Origin: a virus
IMG/VR virus record: IMGVR_UViG_3300047284_000539
Location: 1-25,981 of that record
Direction: 5' to 3' (one strand)
Length of the DNA: 25,981 nucleotides
A program made the position numbers and the translations under genes. Numbering within the stretch: position 1 is the stretch's first letter; each line of letters starts with the position of its first letter. A model generated the notes under the pieces. That model had not been told where the DNA came from and ran no database searches. It saw nothing but the letters and a program-made list of their open reading frames with translations. Of the stretch, positions 18,899 through 25,981 are shown piece by piece.

Positions 18899-19798
18899 AT
18901 GGCATCAAATTTTGCATCCCTTAAAAAAGCTAGTAAGAATGATCTTGAGAAACTTACAGCTGAACTTCAAAAGCTTTCTACCCCTGCTGCAGCTACAAGT
19001 GAGGACACTCGTTTCTGGAAACCAGAGGTAGACAAATCTGGCAATGGTTATGCGGTAATCCGATTTCTTCCTGCTCCAGCTGGAGAGGATGTTCCATTCG
19101 TACGTATTTTTGATCATGCCTTTCAAGGTCCATCGGGCCAATGGTATATTGAAAAATCATTGACTACTCTAGGAGAAACGGATCCCGTTTCAGAGTATAA
19201 TCGCGAGCTTTGGGCAACTGGCTCTAAGTCCAATCAAGATCAAGTTCGTAAACAGAAACGACGTCTCTCATATATCAGCAACATCTATGTGGTTTCTGAT
19301 CCCAAACATCCAGAAAATGAGGGTAAGGTTTTTCTCTACCGTTATGGTAAAAAAATATTTGATAAGCTCACAGCAGCCATGGAGCCAGAGTTTGAAGATG
19401 AGAACGCAATCAATCCATTTGATCTTTGGCAAGGGGCTAATTTCAAACTGAAGATTCGTAAAGTTGAGGGATATCAGAATTACGATAAGTCGGAATTTGA
19501 GGCACCAGCTCCTCTACTTGATGACGATGATGATCTTGAAGCTCTCTGGAAGGGTGAGCATGCCTTACAGCCTTTCCTCGAACGAGGTCAGTTCAAAACC
19601 TTTAATGAGCTCAAGACCCGTCTTGATCGTGTTCTTGGTCTTTCCGGAACTGTGACCCCTGTTCAAGATCCTCCATTTGAAGTAGATGTAGAGGAGGAGT
19701 CAGTTGCAGCTAAACCTCGCCCAAAGAAAAAGGTTGAGGAAGTATTTGAGGATGATGATGACAATTTCTTCCAAAAACTTCAGGAAGAAGATGATTAA
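18899..19798 (+). CDS. 32: gp32-like single-stranded DNA-binding protein (299 aa)
   Basis: ATG 18899 behind CGGAGA. Features in order: basic N-terminal LAST-like motif (KKASK, residues 9-13) used in cooperative binding; OB-fold core with FWKPEVDKSGNGYAVIRFLP, FDHAFQGPSGQWYIEKSLTT and LYRYGKKIFDKL; acidic C-terminal tail (EDDDDNFFQKLQEEDD) that recruits replication proteins. T4 gp32 is 301 aa, so it is full length. No Cys at all, so the T4-type zinc site is missing. Convergent with the minus operon, stops overlapping by 3 nt. Confidence 0.93.
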   Translation: MASNFASLKKASKNDLEKLTAELQKLSTPAAATSEDTRFWKPEVDKSGNGYAVIRFLPAPAGEDVPFVRIFDHAFQGPSGQWYIEKSLTTLGETDPVSEYNRELWATGSKSNQDQVRKQKRRLSYISNIYVVSDPKHPENEGKVFLYRYGKKIFDKLTAAMEPEFEDENAINPFDLWQGANFKLKIRKVEGYQNYDKSEFEAPAPLLDDDDDLEALWKGEHALQPFLERGQFKTFNELKTRLDRVLGLSGTVTPVQDPPFEVDVEEESVAAKPRPKKKVEEVFEDDDDNFFQKLQEEDD

Positions 19799-22080
19799 GC
19801 AGCAGCAATAAATGTTGTAGTAAGATCGAGAGATCCCCTGTTCCCTAGTGGAGAGGGGATTTCTTGTTTCTGGGGAGCTCCTCCTCTACTACCACCTCCC
19901 CCACCACCTCCACCTCCTGCCACTATATTGGTAACCTGGGGGGCAGGTGCTGTTGCTGCAGATGCTACTTGAGTGGACATACGATTTAAATCTGGACTAG
20001 TTGGAGCACTTGCCATCATAGTAGCCGGAACAGATATAGAAGCAGTATCAGTTTTTTGAGCCTCTTGTGGCACCGGTTGAGCAGCTGCTGCTGATGCTGG
20101 AGTAGCACTAGCAGCAGGAGTAACAGCGGCCGCTGTAGGAGCTGCAGCTGCAACTTGAGTAGCAGCAGGAGTACTTGGCTTTGGTAATTTCCCACCACCT
20201 CCTGCGGCTGATGGAGCAGCCGCAGCTGTTGCAGCCTTTGGCGCATCAACTTTCGTTCCAGATGCCGGAACTACACCAGAGGAGCTCTTCGATGCAACCA
20301 TAACGGGAGCACCTGGATTGATAGGATTATCCCCTCCAAATGGTTTTCCTCGAGATTCTATAGGCTCAATGTGCCATGGCTCGCTGCGTATTGGTCTCAT
20401 GAGACCATATTTTGCAAAAAGGCCTGATGATTCCGCTTGATTAGCTTCAGCGGAATTCATATCAAAGGCTAGACCATGCTCATGTCTACTTTTTCCGGGA
20501 GGAGCTGCTCTGGAGGGATCTTTCGCATACAATTCAGCTTGCTTTTTGGGGTCTCTATATGCCGAATTAATTTGGATCTTACGTCCAAATTGCTGTTGAA
20601 ATTCTGAAGCGAATCCCGCCAATCGCTCTTTTAGAGCAGGATTCAATCCACTAATATCTACATTGGATCCTATTTTAGCAACTTGATCCAATGATTTGGA
20701 TGATCCTCCTGGTACAGCGGATGGAGCAGCTAGGGGGGTTGTGCTAGAAGGAACGGTAATGTTTCCTAGTTTGGGGGAATTATCCATTCCACCACCAGTA
20801 GCTGAAGATGAGGCTGACGGCATTGTTGTAGCAGCACTAGGCACATTAGATGCTGCTGGGCTCGTCGAGGGAACCGAAGGTGTTGTTGTAGCAGCAGTTA
20901 TTGGTTTATCTGGTCCGGCACCAAAAAAGCTAGCTATACCCTTTGAGGCTTTTTTGGTATCCAAAAGACCAAAGGTTAGTCCGGAAACAACACTACCTGC
21001 AGCAGACGATAGTTTCTCTCCCGTAGTGGCTTCTCTATCTTTGATATCCAAATTGGATGCCGCTTCCTGGTAACCCGAATAAGCATCAAATCCAGCCATT
21101 CCAGCGGCAGCAACTTGACCAATAACAGGAACAGCCTTTAGTAGTCCTTTACCCGCTGAAAGGACTTTATTAGCCTTCCCAGGTGCGTTTGGAACATCTT
21201 TAATGGTGTCAGCTGCTGCTGATGGCTTTGAAATCGATTCTAGAGGCTTTTCAGCCGTTATAACCCTATTCCGTTCTATACGCTCAGATCGTTCTCTAAT
21301 CTTATCTTCTGCTGTTTTAAGAAAACCGGGTTTTTCTACTATTGTTGTTTTTTCTTTAAGACCAGCGTTGACTGCTTCTGGCCTAGGTTGTATAATGCTT
21401 TTGTCAGCTCCAAATATATTCCTAACTTTACTATATGAATCTTTTATTGTATCTGCAATTTTATCATTGCTTGCAGCAACGAGAGCTCCACCTGTAGCTA
21501 GGGCACCAAGTATTTTACCACCTCTACCTATTTTAGATGCACCTGGTTTGGATGTTGGGGTAGCTGATGGGCCTGTAGGAGAAGCTGATGGACCCCTCAT
21601 TGGTATTTTGTTTAGTATATTTCCAGCAATGCCAGCACCGGATTTACCAAACAGGAGGCCAAGGCCAAGATTCTTCAATGCATCGAGGAAACCGGATTTG
21701 GGAGGTTCTTCTTTTATTTGATCATTTGTTGAACGAGGCTCTCTAGCTACCCTACTTTCTAATGAAGCTTCTTCCTTTTCTCTAGCTAGCTGTTCATCTC
21801 TTCTTCTTTGATATTCAAGAGTTTCTTCCAACAGGGATGCAACCTCATCCATTTTGTCCAATGTAAGGTTTTGTATCTCTTGAGATGTAAAGGAAATCTT
21901 ACTAATGCTCTGTATTGCTTCTAAATTTTCTGATGTTATTCTAACAATCTCATCGTTTGAAGCTTTATTGGCTACAAAAATCTCTAGAATTTTTTCTTGA
22001 AGGGGGAGAGAGCTAGCATTTGCATCATTGCTTGCTGATGAGCTGAATTTTGGTAGCGGCATTACGTTTTCTTGTAGCAT
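19795..22080 (-). CDS. tape-measure-like tail protein with M15 peptidase domain (761 aa)
   Basis: ATG at 22080 follows the upstream TAG directly (TAGATG); M7 is an alternative start. Residues 25-110 are helical and charged; hydrophobic Gly/Ala-rich segments at about 130-155, 186-204 and 315-335 resemble tape-measure membrane segments. Residues 473-580 are a peptidase M15 (VanY/Ala-D-Ala type) domain: SRHEHGLAFD (H533, D540) and EPWHIEP (E567, H570) give the zinc ligands and catalytic Glu. The rest is Ala/Pro/Thr/Gly-rich, with nine Gly in a row near the C-terminus. Position after a gp26 frameshift cassette suggests tape measure and cell-wall cutting in one protein; a hub lysin is the alternative. 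Confidence 0.75.
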   Translation of the reverse strand: MLQENVMPLPKFSSSASNDANASSLPLQEKILEIFVANKASNDEIVRITSENLEAIQSISKISFTSQEIQNLTLDKMDEVASLLEETLEYQRRRDEQLAREKEEASLESRVAREPRSTNDQIKEEPPKSGFLDALKNLGLGLLFGKSGAGIAGNILNKIPMRGPSASPTGPSATPTSKPGASKIGRGGKILGALATGGALVAASNDKIADTIKDSYSKVRNIFGADKSIIQPRPEAVNAGLKEKTTIVEKPGFLKTAEDKIRERSERIERNRVITAEKPLESISKPSAAADTIKDVPNAPGKANKVLSAGKGLLKAVPVIGQVAAAGMAGFDAYSGYQEAASNLDIKDREATTGEKLSSAAGSVVSGLTFGLLDTKKASKGIASFFGAGPDKPITAATTTPSVPSTSPAASNVPSAATTMPSASSSATGGGMDNSPKLGNITVPSSTTPLAAPSAVPGGSSKSLDQVAKIGSNVDISGLNPALKERLAGFASEFQQQFGRKIQINSAYRDPKKQAELYAKDPSRAAPPGKSRHEHGLAFDMNSAEANQAESSGLFAKYGLMRPIRSEPWHIEPIESRGKPFGGDNPINPGAPVMVASKSSSGVVPASGTKVDAPKAATAAAAPSAAGGGGKLPKPSTPAATQVAAAAPTAAAVTPAASATPASAAAAQPVPQEAQKTDTASISVPATMMASAPTSPDLNRMSTQVASAATAPAPQVTNIVAGGGGGGGGGSRGGAPQKQEIPSPLGNRGSLDLTTTFIAAA
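19833..19870 (+). terminator. terminator for gp32, inside the opposite gene
   Basis: ATCCCCT (19833-19839) pairs with AGGGGAT (19854-19860), followed by TTCTTGTTTC. It lies 35 nt after the gp32 stop and within the coding 3' end of the convergent gene. Confidence 0.5.
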
Positions 22081-22955
22081 CTATCGCCCACTCTGTAGTC
22101 GTTGTAGTTCGTTTTCTAAAAACTCCTTAAGCATATCTATGTAAAAATCACGTTCAAAAGGATAGAGATTTTCTATTTCAGTTATTGAATACTTGTGGTG
22201 CTGAGCCAAGGCAAAAATAGTTTTGTAATAATTTACTAAATTTGTATGACTCAGCGAAATGTAAAAAAATCTTCGAGAGTATTCAGAATAATTTTTCTAG
22301 GATTTCCCAATTTATTGGTATAGTCAATTGAATAGTACATTCTTGGGATAGATTCCAAGAAGTTTCTTATATCCCCTAGGGCCCCCGATGGTAATGACTC
22401 TAAAAACTCATTAATTTCCAATTCACTATAGTTTTTAAATTCCCATACTTCTGTTGGGCCAGTTAAGCTATCTAAACAATCTCTAACAATGGTTGAAAAT
22501 AAGTCAAGGTCACTCTCTGGAGTGTATTTGAGTAGAATCCTTGCAGATGGATGTTTCAGCTTGATAAGATAGTTGTTTGGTAGTTGGATATGGGAGGGAG
22601 CATTGCTTTCTCTGTTAATGGAGACCTGTTCCAAATTAACATTAAAGGTATAAAGTTGGTCATCTTCATTATCCTTAAATGTGAGCTCCACTTCTGATCC
22701 AATTGATTTGGCTCTAAGCATTAAAAACAAATATTCCAGATCATAGATGGAAAGGTCATCCATATTAACATCATCAGAAACCATGCAATTTTGTACGATC
22801 TGAAAAATAGAATTAATAAGATCTGAACGTTCATTAGATGATTGGGCAATCAAGAGAAGCTTTTCTTCTCTAACAAGAAATGGACGCACCTTAACCCCTT
22901 TGTTAGAGGATGGTATAGTAATTTCAAAGATTGGGTGATCAAATTTTGGTAACAT
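22081..22955 (-). CDS. gp26 -1 frameshift product (about 291 aa)
   Basis: A -1 slip on seven T (22263-22269 on the minus strand) after LEDFF joins gp26 residues 1-231 to a 60-aa extension: YISLSHTNLVNYYK..., then SITEIENLYPFERDFYIDML and a charged end. The extension frame is open for 15 sense codons before the slip, has no ATG until its last 17 codons and no RBS, so it can hardly be made alone. Lambda gpG/gpGT and many phages use such a shift to make a tape-measure chaperone, and the next gene is tape-measure-like. In T4, separate genes 26 and 51 lie here. Confidence 0.7.
22251..22955 (-). CDS. 26: gp26-like baseplate hub / assembly protein (234 aa)
   Basis: ATG at 22955 behind GGAG with 6-nt spacing. 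Blocks FEITIPSSNKGVKVRPFLVREEKLLLIA at the start (typical of T4 gp26 family base plate proteins), DDLSIYDLEYLFLMLRAKSIGSEVEL in the middle, LPSGALGDIRNFLESIPRM near the end. T4 gp26 (208 aa) is needed for hub assembly, and the family may act as a chaperone of the tape measure. The frame closes just after a T7 slippery run. Confidence 0.85.
   Translation of the reverse strand: MLPKFDHPIFEITIPSSNKGVKVRPFLVREEKLLLIAQSSNERSDLINSIFQIVQNCMVSDDVNMDDLSIYDLEYLFLMLRAKSIGSEVELTFKDNEDDQLYTFNVNLEQVSINRESNAPSHIQLPNNYLIKLKHPSARILLKYTPESDLDLFSTIVRDCLDSLTGPTEVWEFKNYSELEINEFLESLPSGALGDIRNFLESIPRMYYSIDYTNKLGNPRKIILNTLEDFFTFR
22263..22269 (-). other. slippery heptamer for -1 frameshift
   Basis: T TTT TTT in the gp26 frame (GAT TTT TTT ACA) permits both tRNA-Phe to re-pair after a -1 step. 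No clear downstream stem was found, so efficiency is uncertain. Confidence 0.65.
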
Positions 22956-22970
22956 AATTACTCCATTAAT

Positions 22971-23855
22971 TTAAATTCTACCAAGGGTGGTAGCAACCAG
23001 TTTAGCGTTATTAACAACGTTAACAACATCTCCAATAGTTTTAGGTTTTTTGATGGCACTAAGCACCTGAAGTACTGATCCCACCTGTAGGATTTTATCC
23101 ATAAAAGATGGACTTGCAGCAGAGTTTGGTCCCGATGTAGTACCAATTACGGTTTCGTCAATCCTGCTCAAAAAGGTGTTGTAGAATGAGAAGCTTACAG
23201 TGAAGCTCATAAAACTATCATTATCACTCCAACTGTATGGAACACTTTCAATGCTAAGAGGGAAGGCTCTATTGAGATCCATAACCAAAATTTCTTGTAA
23301 TGCCTCATTGTAAGTGGTGATTGTTATATCTGCAACATATTCGTCAATATATTCTAATTCGAACGGAAACACATTGCCGCCAACAGAGGTGGCTCTATTT
23401 TTGTGATTTACAGCTGAAATACTATTCATCCATTGTTGGAAGAATTTATACAGCAGCCCCTCCCCATCTCCTATGAAGGTAATTTGCGTTTCTGTGTAAA
23501 TAGCGTTGAAGGGTTTACGCTCCATGGGTCCAAACCCATACCTTCTAAAATCATCGCTGGTGAATTGAATGCCGGGCATATTAACACTTTCCGCAAGCAT
23601 TGGTATAACAGCTATTGCGTTGGTAGCCTGAGCGCTTCGGCCAGCTAATGTTCTTGGCATATTGATGTAGAGATCAAATAAATTTTTACGAGCTACTCCA
23701 GATTTTCTTAGCTGAGCCATAAATCCCATGTGCTTTCCACTTGGTTCGTTAGCAGCTAAGTTTTTGGATCCTGCTATTCCTCGTACAGTATCAATGATAC
23801 TCTTGACACCGTTGAAAGTATTGATTGCTTTTGTAGCAGTGGTGAGCAGACTCAT
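22971..23855 (-). CDS. 54: gp54-like baseplate tail-tube initiator (294 aa)
   Basis: ATGA overlap with the upstream gene. Pattern: helical N-terminus, ARKNLFDLYINMPRTL, AESVNMPGIQF, ERKPFNAIYTETQITFIGDG, FQQWMNSI, then FPFELEYIDEYVADITITTY and YSWSDNDSFMSFTVSFSFYN. This is the tail-tube fold shared by gp19, gp48 and gp54 (strand-rich, with W-containing loop). Size and place in the hub operon fit gp54 (T4: 320 aa), which starts tube growth on the baseplate. Assignment as gp54 rather than gp19 is inference. Confidence 0.7.
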   Translation of the reverse strand: MSLLTTATKAINTFNGVKSIIDTVRGIAGSKNLAANEPSGKHMGFMAQLRKSGVARKNLFDLYINMPRTLAGRSAQATNAIAVIPMLAESVNMPGIQFTSDDFRRYGFGPMERKPFNAIYTETQITFIGDGEGLLYKFFQQWMNSISAVNHKNRATSVGGNVFPFELEYIDEYVADITITTYNEALQEILVMDLNRAFPLSIESVPYSWSDNDSFMSFTVSFSFYNTFLSRIDETVIGTTSGPNSAASPSFMDKILQVGSVLQVLSAIKKPKTIGDVVNVVNNAKLVATTLGRI

Positions 23856-24448
23856 GGTCTTTGTGTTTTCCTAATTGTGTTGTTGAATACAGTCTGACGA
23901 TTGGCCTTTTCAAATCTCTCCAAAGGTAAAAATAGTGCTACTTCCCACTGATTAGCAGGAATGTGGAGAAAGCGAGATTTAACATGGCTATTTAGGTAGT
24001 GTTTGATACATGGTTTGACAAGTCTATGCTGTGATAGACCTTTTAATAACCTATAGGAAAGTCTTAAACGTGTGTTATCGTCATAATTTTTGTCCGATAG
24101 AAGCGTATACAAAGCATCCATCAACTTGGCTCTTAGAGCATATGGTAGATAGTGCATATTAATACCAAGAAATCCATCCTCAGTTTTTTCAAAGGGAAAT
24201 ATTAATGGAAACGTATCGTAGTAGGGTAATGTTTTTTTGGTTTTGGGATCATATGCAAAGAGATACATCATTCCTATAAACAATCTGCTAGTGAACATCT
24301 CTTTGCTACTTCTCATTACACTGAGAGGATCTGCTCTAGTAACAGTTTGGGCTGTATCTCTAAGCCATGTGCGAGCGTCTACAGCTTTCTTAGAAAAGTC
24401 TGCATTGTTAGCATATTGAATTAGATCACTATATTTAACGGAGGCCAT
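23852..24448 (-). CDS. conserved T4-like phage protein next to gp4 (198 aa)
   Basis: TAATG overlap with gp4. Strong central block FAYDPKTKKTLPYYDTFPLI, then FLGINMHYLPYALRAKLMDALY, a pattern conserved in T4-like phages, followed by a basic helical end (LLKGLSQHRLVKPCIKHYLN). In T4 the gene beside gene 4 is gene 2, which encodes the DNA-end protector, so this is one candidate role; sequence likeness to T4 gp2 was not established. It could equally be a hub or virion protein. Confidence 0.65.
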   Translation of the reverse strand: MASVKYSDLIQYANNADFSKKAVDARTWLRDTAQTVTRADPLSVMRSSKEMFTSRLFIGMMYLFAYDPKTKKTLPYYDTFPLIFPFEKTEDGFLGINMHYLPYALRAKLMDALYTLLSDKNYDDNTRLRLSYRLLKGLSQHRLVKPCIKHYLNSHVKSRFLHIPANQWEVALFLPLERFEKANRQTVFNNTIRKTQRP

Positions 24449-24888
24449 TAGTATTTAATTCCTAGTTCTTTTTCTGTCATTATAATAAACCTCCATTGTC
24501 TCTCATTACAAAATTTTTCGGCAGCTTTCCACTTAGCTGTATTGATCCCCCAAGTTCGAACTTCATTAATGTATTTTTTTGTTCTTTTAGTTTGGGGCAT
24601 TGGTTGCTTTGTTTGATAGAGAGGTTTAATTTCTACCACAACAGTTTCTATTTTTCCATCAACGTTTTTCTTTTTTACAATGAAATCAGGAAAATACCGA
24701 TGTATACGACCATCGATAGGAGATACGTAGGGAATAATAAGTTCCTCGCTGCCCCAAGATAGAACATCTTTGTGGCTATCTAAATACATCATGAACTTTA
24801 ATTCCCAACGACTCCTATAAATAATATTTAACGGATTACCTCTATATTTTTGAGGGTTGGCTGGTTTAAAAAATCCTTTATAACTCAT
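24448..24888 (-). CDS. 4: gp4-like head completion nuclease (146 aa)
   Basis: ATG at 24888, 5 nt after the late octamer at 24894-24901. NPLNIIYRSRWELKFMMYLD, then HRYFPDFIVKK and ETVVVEIKP give a PD-(D/E)XK nuclease site: E29, D68, E86-x-K88. T4 gp4 (150 aa) completes the head after DNA packaging and before tail joining; the family belongs to TnsA-like nucleases. First gene of the minus-strand structural operon. Confidence 0.88.
   Translation of the reverse strand: MSYKGFFKPANPQKYRGNPLNIIYRSRWELKFMMYLDSHKDVLSWGSEELIIPYVSPIDGRIHRYFPDFIVKKKNVDGKIETVVVEIKPLYQTKQPMPQTKRTKKYINEVRTWGINTAKWKAAEKFCNERQWRFIIMTEKELGIKY
24816..24823 (+). promoter_or_regulatory. T4 late promoter (perfect TATAAATA)
   Basis: TATAAATA matches the T4 late consensus exactly, on the plus strand within the gp4 coding region, 75 nt before the gp48 ATG. 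Confidence 0.65.
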
Positions 24889-24893
24889 AGGAA

Positions 24894-24901
24894 TATTTAT
24901 G
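24894..24901 (-). promoter_or_regulatory. T4-like late promoter octamer CATAAATA (minus strand)
   Basis: CATAAATA reads toward gp4, 5 nt before its ATG, and overlaps the gp48 start codon on the other strand. Transcription would begin at or near the gp4 ATG. Confidence 0.5.
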
Positions 24902-25930
24902 CCTAGTTTATCAGGTCTCAGTAAGGCGATAACAAGTGTTTCGTCTTCTTTAACTCAAGCTAAATCAGTTGTTCAATCAACACAGAATTTTATATCCTCG
25001 GCTATAGCTTCAGGATCCAAATCATTATCTTCTTTAACAGGTCAGGTAGCCGGCCTCGCTAAAGCTGGTACTGCAGGTGCTATAGGAGGAGCGGCAGCTG
25101 CATATGGGGTATCTGAATTTGATCAATTTAAAACTGCTCCTCCTGTTAGATTGAGTCCAGAGAGTATTAAACAACCAGTCTATGCACCAGCTCTTTTAGA
25201 ATTTCCAGCAGATCGACCCGCCTATCACACACTATTTATTTTTAAAAAGTATGTTAAACCAGCTGCCACTACTCCTTCAGCTGTAATTGAAAATGGGGTG
25301 AAGGTAATTTTACCATTCCCACAATCATTGGAAGAGGCTATTGATGTTACATATCAGCAAATAGAACTTGGAGCAGCTATTGGTACTCTTACCAATGTAG
25401 GTGTGGGAGGACAAACCCCCTCAATGGAGGGGGCAGGTGCAGAGTTACTTAAACTAGGTGGCACAAAGATAGCTGAAAATGCTGGAGGGTTTGTAGGATT
25501 AGGAGCAGAAGCAAAGGCAGCTGCTTCTATTGTTGCTGGGGCTGCTATTAACCCACACTTAGCAGCTATTTTCCAAAAAGTAGATTTTAGAACACACACC
25601 TTTACCTATAAATTATCTCCAAATAATCAGACAGAGTCAGAATCCATTAAGACTATTATCAAAACATTTAAGAAACTTATGTTGCCTATACGATCGGAGA
25701 ATCAATTGCTATTAAATTTTCCTTGTGTAGTGGATATACACTTTATTGTTAAAGGTAAGAATCGAACCACAGATTTTGTATACATTAAACCTAATAGCGT
25801 TATAACTAACTTCAGAGTAAACTATGGACCAACAGGTTTAGCATTCATGAAATCTGGAGATCCGGCAAGTGTTGAAATTTCATTCAACATTCTAGAAACT
25901 GAAATACATGTCCAACAGGATTACGCATGA
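24899..25930 (+). CDS. 48: gp48-like baseplate tail-tube cap (343 aa)
   Basis: ATG 24899 behind AGGA with 6-nt spacing. Residues 1-75 are Ser/Ala/Gly-rich with a hydrophobic segment. LLEFPADRPAYHTLFIFKKY starts the folded part, then VILPFPQSLEEAIDVTYQQI, FQKVDFRTHTFTYKLSPNNQ, ESIKTIIKTFKKLMLP and FRVNYGPTGLAFMKSGDPAS, a tube-like fold typical of gp48 in T4 phages (T4: 364 aa). It caps the baseplate hub and supports the tube. Ends in an ATGA overlap with the next baseplate gene. Confidence 0.8.
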   Translation: MPSLSGLSKAITSVSSSLTQAKSVVQSTQNFISSAIASGSKSLSSLTGQVAGLAKAGTAGAIGGAAAAYGVSEFDQFKTAPPVRLSPESIKQPVYAPALLEFPADRPAYHTLFIFKKYVKPAATTPSAVIENGVKVILPFPQSLEEAIDVTYQQIELGAAIGTLTNVGVGGQTPSMEGAGAELLKLGGTKIAENAGGFVGLGAEAKAAASIVAGAAINPHLAAIFQKVDFRTHTFTYKLSPNNQTESESIKTIIKTFKKLMLPIRSENQLLLNFPCVVDIHFIVKGKNRTTDFVYIKPNSVITNFRVNYGPTGLAFMKSGDPASVEISFNILETEIHVQQDYA

Positions 25931-25981
25931 GTGGATTTTTTAATAACTGGAAAACCATATACTACAAGGATAGAATTGCTA
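25927..25981 (+). CDS. start of next gene, possibly gp53-like baseplate wedge protein (partial)
   Basis: ATG 25927 overlaps the gp48 stop; 18 codons are visible (MSGFFNNWKTIYYKDRIA). The FF......I.Y start resembles gp53 wedge proteins, which begin with a short FF..i.Y pattern, but the fragment is too short to be sure. Confidence 0.45.
   Translation, partial: MSGFFNNWKTIYYKDRIA

Noticed and set aside
20016-21721. Long antisense ORFs (up to 172 codons) opposite the 761-aa tail gene
   Set aside because: They follow from the Ala/Pro/Ser-rich codon bias of the real gene and have no RBS or recognisable domain.
1-25981. Integrase, attachment site, transposase or homing endonuclease
   Set aside because: None was seen in any frame. 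Despite the tRNA cluster there is no tRNA-fragment repeat that would mark an att site.

Overview
This is a stretch of a T4-superfamily myovirus genome (tailed phage, contractile tail). The evidence is a set of recognisable T4-type genes: the gp33-gp59-gp32 cassette in T4 order, the gp4 head-completion nuclease, a gp26-family baseplate hub protein, gp48/gp54-type tube proteins, a PAAR spike tip and a PhoH-like ATPase, together with T4-like late promoter octamers (NATAAATA). The host cannot be read from the sequence. The many small proteins shared with phages of Proteobacteria, and the good Shine-Dalgarno (SD) sites, suggest a Gram-negative, probably aquatic, bacterium.

Layout. (1) 1-857: small unknown genes with overlapping stops and starts. 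(2) 858-2155: a gene-free, very structured RNA region behind a good sigma70 promoter. It carries tRNA-Trp, then about 690 nt packed with perfect hairpins and long closing helices, then tRNA-Tyr, tRNA-Asn and tRNA-Cys. This looks like a large ornate phage ncRNA of the GOLLD/ROOL kind or a new relative. (3) 2156-11777: a long accessory run of some 36 tiny plus-strand genes, nearly all overlapping by 1-14 nt. It is split by promoters at 2156, 3484, 4404 and 9636 and a terminator at 3421; at three of these promoters the first ATG sits at the expected transcription start. (4) 11773-13385: a late unit (virion protein plus PAAR tip) with an RBS hairpin that should silence early read-through mRNA, as in T4 gene e. 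(5) 13382-15890: a second run of small genes (SWIM zinc protein, membrane protein, a strongly conserved phage protein, a Cys-rich micropeptide). (6) 15892-19798: PhoH, a small membrane protein, a DUF932 gene with its own promoter and terminator, then gp33-gp59-gp32 for late transcription and replication. (7) 19795-24888, minus strand: the structural operon gp4, a conserved 198-aa protein, a gp54-like tube initiator, gp26 with a probable -1 frameshift extension, and a 761-aa tape-measure-like protein with an M15 peptidase domain. (8) 24899-25981, plus strand: the gp48-like tube cap and the start of the next baseplate gene.

How it works together: host-type promoters drive the accessory and RNA regions; gp33 (with sigma factor and clamp coded elsewhere) would switch on the NATAAATA late promoters; gp59 loads helicase on gp32-coated DNA; the minus operon and gp48 build the baseplate hub and tube. 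The strongest points for follow-up are the structured RNA region, the frameshift cassette directly before the tape-measure-like gene, and the gene-e-like translational block at 11781-11805. Everything was read by eye; no database search was run.
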